Part shown: one piece after another, positions 55,505 to 64,000 of the stretch | Layout: every line of letters starts with the position of its first letter | Numbering within the stretch: the first letter of the stretch is position 1 | NCBI RefSeq assembly: GCF_020509005.1 | Contig: NC_063012.1 | Coordinates: forward strand, 2,108,001-2,172,000 | Direction: 5' to 3' | DNA: 64,000 nt | From: Fulvia fulva | Lineage: Eukaryota > Ascomycota > Dothideomycetes > Mycosphaerellales > Mycosphaerellaceae | Notes under the pieces: model-generated | The model's input: only the letters and a program-made list of their open reading frames with translations | Told to the model about the DNA's origin: nothing | Database searches by the model: none | Translations under genes and position numbers: made by a program

Positions 55505-58500
55505 GATAGATAGATTTGTCATTCCCCTATTCTAGGACCCTATCCGGCCTATATAGGTATATATCTATTGTTATGTACAAAGGGGAACCCGAATAGGTGA
55601 AAACCCTTCCCGCCCCTAACTTCTCCTTATCTAGATTAGCTTTCCCTCTAAACGTACGTAGTCTATGTTACTACCCCGTTAGCCCCCGCTCCTAGCCGGT
55701 CTCGTCGCGCTACGTCGTGTCCTCTCTTCCTATACTGCTCCTACTAGGCGGTACTGTTCTAGCTAGCCCTTCTCTAGTATCTAGTTCGTAATACGCCGTA
55801 GGTCCTTAGCGTTGTTAAGAAGTGCCCTAATCGTCCGGTTCCTCGCCTTTACTATCTACTCCCCCCTTCCTAGCGACTACCTCGGATAGACGAGGAGTAC
55901 GTACCGTACGTTCTAGGAGCGATAGCCGTAGGGGCAGCTAGTATTCGTATATCCTAGAACCTTCCTCTATAATAGGTACCCCTAGAGGCCGATGTGTTCG
56001 CTTCGTAGTTAGGTTACTATACTACTCTATACCCTCGTAAGGCGGTAGTAGATAAGCTTCGGGGGGTGCTTGACCGCGGATTTTGTAGCTAACTATTCCT
56101 TAGGTTGTCCCGCTAGCTAAGGGCGTCTACTATACCCTATAACCTAGTTGTTCCACCTCTCTTTCTATAGTTGCTCTGTAAACGATTTCTTACCTTCCTA
56201 TTATATTACTAGCTATTCGTCCCTTACTCGGTAGTTCGGCTCGTTTCCGGGTCGAATGCCCCTATACGCTAGTACTAATTCGCGGGCCCTTACGACTGTA
56301 CTAGCGATAACCTTCTATACTAGGTACTATACCGACTTACCTAAGTAGGAGGTCCGTAGTCCCTAGATATATAGGTCGATCGGCGGTATAGCGGTCTCGT
56401 GCTTAAGTATCCTCGTTAGTATCGACTTATATACCCCGGTGACCTTCCTTAGGCATTAGTTTTAGATCTTCGCTAGCGGCGCGACGAGTCCCTTCGATAG
56501 GTAGGCCCTCTCGCCTAAGGACTACACTTGGCTACTATAGGTAAGGACCGGCCGTATAATAGCCGTATATAGAAGTCGTGACTACCGGAAGTCCGCCCCC
56601 TATATAGACGTAGTGAGCCTCTAGTATAATGCTATATTCTGTTTAGCTTTCCGTAATATTGCCTATACGTACTTTCTCTACCGTAGCGCCGGGTCTACCT
56701 ATAGTCTAAGGATCCTAAGCTGATTTGCCGGGTTAGTCGTATACCCCTATATCTAGATAGAAGCTTATATATTATAGAACCGTAGCCGGCGCGTAAAGTG
56801 TATCAGATTGTACTTTTCTAGGGCAAACCGAGCCCCGTGCCTCCTAGCCTAGTCCTCGTAGATCTTATACTTCTCTTCTAGTAGCCTATAGTTCTCCTTA
56901 GTCGAGGAAGACTACGCTAGGATGTTTATGTCGTCTACGAAGCCGCTCGTAGCGGTGTTCTAGGATTCTAGGGCTAGGAGTAGCGTCGCTATAAAGAAGA
57001 GGAATAGAATAGGTACTAGCGTTAAGCCTTACGGGATTCTAGTATAGACTACTTGAAATGGGCTTCTATACTAGCCGACTAGGATCGACGTACTACGGTT
57101 TTAGAGGTAGGACCGTACGAAGTTGACAAGCCACTTAGGGAGTCCTTTCGACCTTAGGATATAGAGTAGCCGCGGGTATAATACGTAGTCAAAGGCTCCC
57201 GATATGTCTAGGCTAAGTAAGGAAGCCACCTTGTCCCTAGTCTTATACTAGATAGCCTTTACCTAAGAGGTGATAAGTTCTATCGCGAATAGCGTCGATT
57301 GCTATAGGCGCGTACCTATCTAGGTGTCCGGGAGTAGGGAGTGTTCCTCTACCGCCTCGGAGAGTCTCGTTATAACTAGCTTCTTAAGCGCCTTCCTAAG
57401 AGTATTAAGGAGCGTAATTAGGCAGTACGACTTCACCTACGTATAGTCTTCCTTCTACGGCTTACGTAGGACTACTGTCGTCGATTGTTTAAAAGCTATT
57501 AGGTGGTATCCGGTCTGTAGGTAGGCGTTAAAGATCGCTATAACTACTAGGGCTAGTTAATCTCTACACTTCTTTAGTAGCTCGTTTAGGATCCTATCCG
57601 GCCCCGGGGCTTTCTTCGCCGGCAACTTCCTTAGTATAGCGGCAACTTCTCCCTCGGACACCTCCTATTAGACCGCGATACTAGGGGCTAGGGGAGTAGA
57701 GCTGTTTATATCGCTTAGATTAGCCTCGACTAGGGGCGGGAAGAACTTACTAGCTAGTAGACGCGCCTTGGCCTCGGGGTCGCTAACCGGGCCACTAGGC
57801 GATTGTAGCGCTAGGATAGAGAAGGAGAGGCCCTATATAGGGTCCTATCGGGCCTATTTCGCTAGCTTCTATATCCTCTCTAGCTTGCCGGCGATTTCTT
57901 CTACTATAGCCCTCTAGCCGACTACTTTCTCCCTTCGTATTATAGCTTTCTTCTGTTAGTATACCTCCCTATATACGTTCTAGGCCTCCTAGCTATAGCT
58001 GCTCGTCTACACCCGGCGGGCTCTCCTTACTTCTCTTACTACCGTAGTACACTCCGGCGTCTAGTATAGTTTGGACTATATCGTTAGTTAGGTAAGCGTA
58101 ACGTAAAGTAAGGTCGCTTTTCTTATTTCGTCTATTAACCCCTAGACTGCTTCGTCTATCTCGTCTTTACTGTTATATTGCTACTACGCGATCTGGACTA
58201 GCCTCTTAGAGTTATTAAGGTACGCCTAGATATTAGCCTAGTAGGCCTTTCCCTAGTTTGGCTTAGGGGTTCTCGCTAGTGTGCGTTATATCTATATCGT
58301 AATAGAGGTCCTGACTAGTATATAGTCTAACGACGCCTCGAGTTTATGTTCGATCCTATAGTAGGTTACCGTATAGTAGTAGCTATCTAAGATCTAGGAG
58401 AGGTCGATTGTGCCTTAGAGTCCCCCTCTCTTCTAGGTGCCTAGGTCCTTCGGGGTATTAAGGGCAATTACGTTGCTCGCTATTAAGTCGAGTACTTCGT

Positions 58501-60514
58501 CGGCTATAGGGTACGGCTATATAAGGCTTTCCTAGGAAGGGTGGTATATATTGAAGTCTCCTACTACGATATAGCACCCTTGTCTCTTAAGCGTACTATC
58601 TAGGTGTCTATAGACCCCTAGGTCGCGGCTAGACCTCGAGGCTAGCGGTTGTATATATAGGTTGTGTATCTAGGTGCTACCTACGTAGAGGGAGGTAATA
58701 TCGCCCCCGCCTTCTTCGTCTACGTAGTATACTACGTCCTAGTCGGATTCTAATCTGTCCTTACTAATATAGAAGCACGTACGGGGTCTACCGTCGCCTC
58801 GTAGGCATGTCGTATAGCCTAGTAACTTATAGGTCGTTAGTCTCTTATAGTACGGGTTAATCTATAGCTCCTAGATTACTAGGACGTAGTAGACGCGCGG
58901 GTCCGCCTCGTATAGGAAATGGTTCTAGACTATATCCTTGCTATAGTTAACGTTATACTAGATAATGCTAAGCGTATCGAGGCTAGTTATCGGTATCGAC
59001 AATCATTTCCTCTATATCGTCCTATGTCCTACTACCTTATACGTCCTAGTCTACGCCTATTAGCTATATACTAAAGGGGAGCCGGGCCTAGTTAGATTTC
59101 CTCGCCGTAGCTAGTAGAGTACGTGGCCTCCCGTACGCCCTAGGTTACGTATCCTTTACGTTATTCTCGGCCCTAGGGCGCTTATACCCGACCGCCGCTA
59201 GCTAGTTCCGGTATAGGCTAGCCTTACGGTCGCCGTAGAATCTTAGGGCGACGGTTCTGTTTATAATTGCCTTGTCTTTTGCTAGTTTCCGCTATAGGCA
59301 TTCCGTACTATACGATAGGTAGTGCCCCGGACAGTTCGCGTACCGTCTTGTAGTCGATGTATAGTCCCTAGATATATAGTCTCCTATATAGTTCGAGTAG
59401 GCCTGCTTGTTTATGTACGTATAGGTTTGGTGTCTATACTATTAGCATTTAAAGCATTAGAGGACACGAAAGGATAAGGAGTGCTTTTCTACTATCTTAA
59501 GGCTATATTACTAGACTAGGCCTTGTTCTATCGCTAGATCCGCCGCTTTCGCGTCTTATAGCTATACTATTAGCGCCGAGGCCTTCTTGCCTTCTAGCCA
59601 TTTCCTATAGAGCCAAGTCGCCTTCTAGATTAGAGAGTTAAGAGTGACCGGGTTGTCCTCTTAGAGAGCGCGTAGGTGACCCTAGTTAGTTAGGTCAAAC
59701 TCCTTAGGTATATCGTAGACTAGGATCGTAAATTGTTTCGTTAAGACCTTCGCTAATGCCGTAACCTTAGATACCTACTATAGCTGTGCCTCTAGGTGCC
59801 TCCTAGTAGTAGTAGAGCTAGTATAGATCTATAGAGTGCCGTTAGACTATTAGTTCACTACGACTACCCCTAGTTAGTTAATTCGTTAGGCGAGCTCCTT
59901 GTTCAATAGCTTCGTAACTTCGGCCTAGTCTTCCTTTGCTATAATACGGATCGTAACTATATCGTACGTTAGGCGGGGGCCTAGTATCGATACCGCGACC
60001 GATGCCTAGCTATAGGGGTGTTAATTCCGGGTGGCCTTACTAATCGCCTAGGACGTCGTCCTTATTTCTTATTGCCCTCGGTAATACGATAGTATAAGCG
60101 CCGTACGTAGCTAAGTGATCATTACCTATAGAGACCGGTAAGGGAGCTGATCGTTAGTTTCTATACTTTTTACGTCCTCTATAAGTTGCTACTAGTTGTC
60201 TTAGGGGGGCTTCGCCTATAGGGCCGTAGGCGCCGTTAGTGCCGTAGCCTAGGCTACTATTGCCTAGGAGTTGCCTAATGTAGCTAGGCACCTCCGCGGC
60301 GTTTAGAGCTAAAGAAACAGGGTGAGGAGAGCTTTAAGCTATCTAGATTAATTGAGGTAGAACTCCCTTAGTCCTAGGGGTAGTGGCCTACTTTATATAT
60401 CGTTAGAATAGCCTTAATAAGAGCTTTCGAATATGTCTTGTTTTTTACCTATTATAGGCCTACTATATAGAAAGTAGAGGCTAACGACAAATAATATAGC
60501 GTTCTAGTAGTATA
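55505..60514 (-). mobile_element. LINE copy 3 (-), full length, heavily RIPed
   Basis: 5010 bp between a 13-bp target duplication CGCGTAGATATTA (55492-55504 and 60515-60527). Its 3' end (left) starts with the GATAGATAGAT tail. It has the same ORF1/ORF2 layout as copy 4, but the sequence is diverged and almost devoid of CpA. The 5' end lies near 60514. It provides the empty-site reference for the Gypsy-A insertion in copy 1 and the Gypsy-B insertion in copy 2. Confidence 0.92.
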
Positions 60515-60637
60515 CGCGTAGATATTACTCTATTATCTTATTCGTATTCTCGCTCTGTCTATCGGTCTTAGGATAATACCCGGTAGAGATCTTACGCTTA
60601 ATCTATAGTAGTTTATAAAGGCGTCCCTAAAAGACTG

Positions 60638-60821
60638 TGTTACGGGCAGCCCGCGACCCCTTACTATAGCTACGTCGGCCCGGCTGAACCGCGGACCTTC
60701 TATATCGGGTTAGCGCGGCTTGGCTTTGCTTTATAACTTCGCCGCGCCTCGCGCTCCTCTTTCGTAGCTTCGTAGAACAATAACTATCTCATTCGGACCC
60801 TATAGTACGCGCGCCCTTATA
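60638..60821 (+). repeat. 5' LTR of Gypsy-B copy 2
   Basis: 184 bp, TGTTACGGGC to CCCTTATA. The outer end is intact and the inner CA has become TA. The 5' end can fold as CGGGC-A-GCCCG. Confidence 0.93.
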
Positions 60822-61049
60822 GTTTGTTCTACCTTACTACCTAGATCGCGGATCTAGGTAAGGGACGCGTAACAATAGGAATAGACAGAACCGTAGAACT
60901 CGAGAACGCGTAGAGCCGCATTAGAATATAGAACATAGTAAGGCGTATAGCGCGTAGATGCCTAGAGAACGTAACGCGGCGATACTATTAGTAGGTAGTC
61001 GCGCGCTCGTAGACAGTCAGGATATAGGCACCGTTACGCCTCCCCCGAA

Positions 61050-64000
61050 CCTAGACAATATGACTTTATAAATAGCAAACGGCGGTATACTACCGCTACC
61101 TAAGCCTAGAGGCAAAAGCAAGCAGCGTACATCTCTTTTCCCCGACCTCTCCTCTTTTCCTTAGAGTCAGACATAGGACGACAACCGGCGGGTCATAGTA
61201 GACACCGGTGTCGCGCTATAACAAGAGATTAATAAAGCTTACTAGAAGGCCTTCGAGCGAGAAGAAGGTAGTGAGATTGACTTTATAGAACTGTTCGAGT
61301 TCAAGCTCGAAGAGAACCTAGGCGGCGACCTAGACGAGGTGTATCTATTACTCGACGAGGTAGAACATATTCTCGTATCCGAATACTAGAATGTTACCCT
61401 AGACAACCTTACGACCCTTACGTCCTAACACCCGAAGACTACCTACGACTTCGTACTATAAGTAGTTAATACGGCGATTACTAAGGGTAGACAACTCGAT
61501 ATAATAGAGCGAGCTAACGACCTCTAGAACACCTAGTATACTACGCTATATACCGAATACGACCGTATCTATAAGATGCTACGAAGTGAAGAGCTTGTTA
61601 TATAGAAAATAGTAGTAGATCTTAAGAGTAAGAAGGATTACGACCTAGCTAAGTTATAAGAGCTAGGGAAGAAATATAAGGAAGCTAATAACCTATATAA
61701 GCAGTTTAGCGAGATCTACGAGAAGGAGAAGAAGAAGGCATAAGATGCTAAGGCGAAGAACTAGGCCCTATAACAAGAAGTCGATGACCTAAAGGCTCGG
61801 CTTAAGGTAGGAGACACTATATAGAACGGAGGTAGGGGCCGCTTAGGCCGCCGACCCTCTCGTTCCCGCCTACGCGAGACCTTACTCGAGTAGCTATTAC
61901 GTAGGTATCGCGAAGCTACTAGTAGAGGGGGCGGTAGCGGTAGTAGTAATAACGATAACGATAGAGACGACGATGACCGTAGCGATAATAGCCGAGGACG
62001 TAATAACGACCGTCCGCGACTAGGACCTAATAATAGTCGTGACTCGAGAATACGTAATACCCGTACCTAGACACTACTAGTTAACCTTCCAGAACGTCTC
62101 TTTACTATTAACCGCACCCTTACTCGCGGTATAGAGATCGGTAAGGGTGTGCCCAACCCTAAGCACTTTAAGAACGATAACGACCCTAATTTCGACAGCT
62201 AGTATAGTAGTGTTCTCCTAAAGCTGACTATAGCAACCTTCCGTACTAAGGCAGATAGTCTACGCTTCGTATATAGGTAGACACAAGGTGATCCTTAGCG
62301 AAGCATTAAGCCGAGGATCCCTATGCCTAGACAGCAGTCCTTTAACGAGTTTAAGACTAGAGAAGAGTTGTTAGACTAGATAATACGCTAATATAGCATA
62401 CGTAATAAGGGAACTAAGGCTATAGTTAATATTACTACCTATAAGTAAGAACAAGGCGAGACCTTTATAGCCTTCTATACCCGCTACTCGAAGTTACGCG
62501 CCTAGATATTATAGACCGATAAGACCGAGCTTATGCTATTCCGTAACCGACTAAACCGTAAGTACTTTATTAAGACCTTCGGCGACCGCGAAGTCGACCG
62601 CCGCCTAGACAGTATATAAGACGTTATCGAGGAGTGTACCGTACTAGACGAGAGTTTCTACGAGACAGATCGACTATACCCGTAGAAGGAGCGCCCCCGG
62701 GGCAATGGCAACTCGAATAGTAATAGCGGCCAGAATAACTAGAATAACAGTAACGTAGTTACTAGTACCGCTACCGGTATAGTAGGTGCCTTAGTATAGC
62801 GCCTACTATAGTACGCTAGTACTAAGAAGAAGGAGGATCTACCGACATATCTATAGAACCTGCCTACGCTTAACCGTAAGCAGCGCGAAGACCTTAAGAA
62901 GTAGGGTAAGTGCTACCGCTACCGTATAGATTCTTACGTATCGACTAACCCTAAATGCCTAATATATAGGTACGATAGCGACTATCGCCTACCGCGTCTA
63001 CGCAATACTACGCCGAATCCGAACGCGAACCTCAGTTCCCTAGCCGCCGATCCGCGGTAGGGAAATAGCACGACCGCTACCTAAGCGTAGTAGATAGCGG
63101 TTACCCGAACTTCCTAGGATAGAAAGAGTATAAGATTAAGAGACACGGAACGTAAGAGACGGTAATAGACTATAGTAAGGAGCTTAAGATATCGGCATGC
63201 GCACTAGATAAGTAATAGCTAGCTATGTACCCTTATATAGTGTTACCCGTAATGATATAATAGAGAAAGGCTCGAGGCCTTATAGATTCTACTTCTACCT
63301 CTCTCTTTCTTAACTAGAAATTCATACGCAAATATATAATACCCCTAATCCCTTTGACGCAAAGCCGACGACTAACACTAGGAGATAGAACGGCCACTAC
63401 GCGGCAGATTATACACGCGGCCCCTATAGACGTAGTTATAGGCGATTATTACGAGCAAATGTTATACTACGTCACCGACCTCGAATACGACATCGTCTTT
63501 AGCCTACCGTAGCTTATAGCGTACAACCTAAACATCTTCTAGGAGACAGGCGAGGTGGCATTCAGGTCGGATTACTACTTTGGTCACTGTCTATAGAATA
63601 AGACACCGATAACAGTACAATCCCTAAACTACCGCGAGAAGAAGAAGTAGGCACTAGTACGGTACGGACTAGAGCCCTTTACTAGAGATGTAGCGAGCTT
63701 TATAGTAGGAGGGGCAGAGCTAAATGTCTCATTATATGACCTAGAAGACATAGACGATGAAGAAGTGGACTACTAGGGCGTTTCTTAACGCGCGTAGGGG
63801 ATGTACGCGTACCGGCCTAGGGCTAAGTGCTTCTATATTATACCTACTAGGCGTAAGAGCGACGGCGGAGAGCTTAAGCTAAGTGTAATAGCTACTAATG
63901 ATCTAGACCAATTCTTGAACAAGTAGTTCAATCACAACCCGAAGGAGAAGTTGCCGCTAATATACTACGATATTACGGACGCTTTCTTAGCTAAGGATTA
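61050..64000 (+). pseudogene. Gypsy-B gag and start of pol, broken by stops
   Basis: Gag can be followed from about 61060 to 63080: a helical acidic segment (FIELFEFKLEENLGGDLDE), a coiled-coil-like Lys/Glu region (61600-61800), an Arg/Asn/Asp-rich stretch (61900-62060), the capsid segment (FNEFKTREELLD, FIAFYTRYSKLRA) and a zinc knuckle near 62915 (KCYRYRIDSYVSTNPKC), where one Cys and the His appear replaced by Tyr, both explained by single CA-to-TA or TG-to-TA changes. Pol starts with a retropepsin-like stretch (ARGLIDSTSTSLFLN) near 63270. Most stops are TAG. Confidence 0.82.

Larger units (their letters stand above)
48986..60637 (-). mobile_element. Gypsy-C retrotransposon (3' part), split three times
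   Basis: Fragments 48996-50394, 55331-55504 and 60515-60637 belong to one minus-strand Gypsy element. Across the insertion at 55505/60514 the integrase frame joins: TGYYPKTDRQSENTNKIIE on one side continues YLRAFISYI and LPLVDFIANNYI on the other. A probable 3' LTR (48996-49137, about 142 bp, ending CGTAATA) is followed by a polypurine tract (plus-strand CCCCCCCTTTAAA, 49141 onward). The 5' part would lie right of 60637 but is cut by Gypsy-B and the window end. Strongly RIPed. LTR limits are uncertain. Confidence 0.75.
60638..64000 (+). mobile_element. Gypsy-B retrotransposon copy 2 (+), 3' end outside window
   Basis: Starts with a 184-bp LTR (60638-60821), then the leader hairpin, gag, protease-like region and the start of RT up to the window edge. 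It is inserted in Gypsy-C; the left flanking pentamer is GACTG and the right side cannot be tested. The sequence is nearly the reverse complement of 40900-47917. Confidence 0.94.

Noticed and set aside
22205..64000. Alternative genetic code in which TAG is read as Gln or Trp
   Set aside because: TAG replaces both Gln and Trp codons, host genes use normal codons, and the CpA/TpG loss in all frames and non-coding LTRs is explained by RIP.
22205..64000. CRISPR-like or satellite arrays among the repeated words
   Set aside because: Repetition comes from dispersed LTRs and LINE copies and from RIP-simplified composition; there is no regular repeat-spacer structure.

Overview
This window looks like nuclear DNA of a filamentous ascomycete (Pezizomycotina; I lean to Dothideomycetes but cannot prove it). 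Supporting signs are short GT-AG introns (about 50-120 nt) with CTRAY branch points, a HET-domain gene, a Zn2Cys6 regulator, a fungal-type Baeyer-Villiger monooxygenase, and transposons ruined by C-to-T / G-to-A transitions in the CpA/TpG context, the signature of repeat-induced point mutation (RIP).

Layout. (1) 1-3264: 3' part of a Ty1/Copia retrotransposon on + with its 3' LTR. (2) 3265-3790: AT-rich RIPed relic. (3) About 4-22.2 kb: a gene island. It holds a flavin-dependent monooxygenase (5014-7043 +), a disordered conserved fungal-type protein (7260-8697 -), mitochondrial Fe-S scaffold NFU1 (10255-11229 -), a decaying Zn2Cys6 transcription factor (11626-14343 +), a GT8 glycosyltransferase (15023-16072 +), ribosomal protein L9/uL6 (16359-17159 -), a HET-domain gene with one in-frame stop (17521-19084 +), a secreted amidase (19218-20873 -) and KEOPS subunit PCC1 (21541-22041 -). 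Housekeeping genes (NFU1, RPL9, PCC1) are intact, while two accessory genes carry nonsense codons. (4) 22.2-64 kb: a continuous nested transposon block without host genes.

The block can be read as stratigraphy. A RIPed LINE relic and a Gypsy-B LTR end at 23951. A nearly intact Copia copy follows on - (23952-29564). A 5'-truncated Tad-like LINE (-) is split by Gypsy-A (29772-35908, TSD CCCGT). A LINE on + (from about 38817) is split by full-length Gypsy-B (40702-47917, TSD GACTT) inside the endonuclease GDFN motif. Then comes Gypsy-C (-), itself split by a LINE on + (50395-55330, 17-bp TSD), a LINE on - (55505-60514, 13-bp TSD) and another Gypsy-B on + (60638 to the window end). Family names A/B/C are mine.

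The two Copia copies lie in opposite orientation on either side of the gene island. The island genes do not form a recognisable biosynthetic cluster. I see no CRISPR, tRNA or rRNA. I found no convincing new biological system; the most informative features are the RIP pattern, the datable nesting, and a conserved hairpin behind the Gypsy-B LTR.
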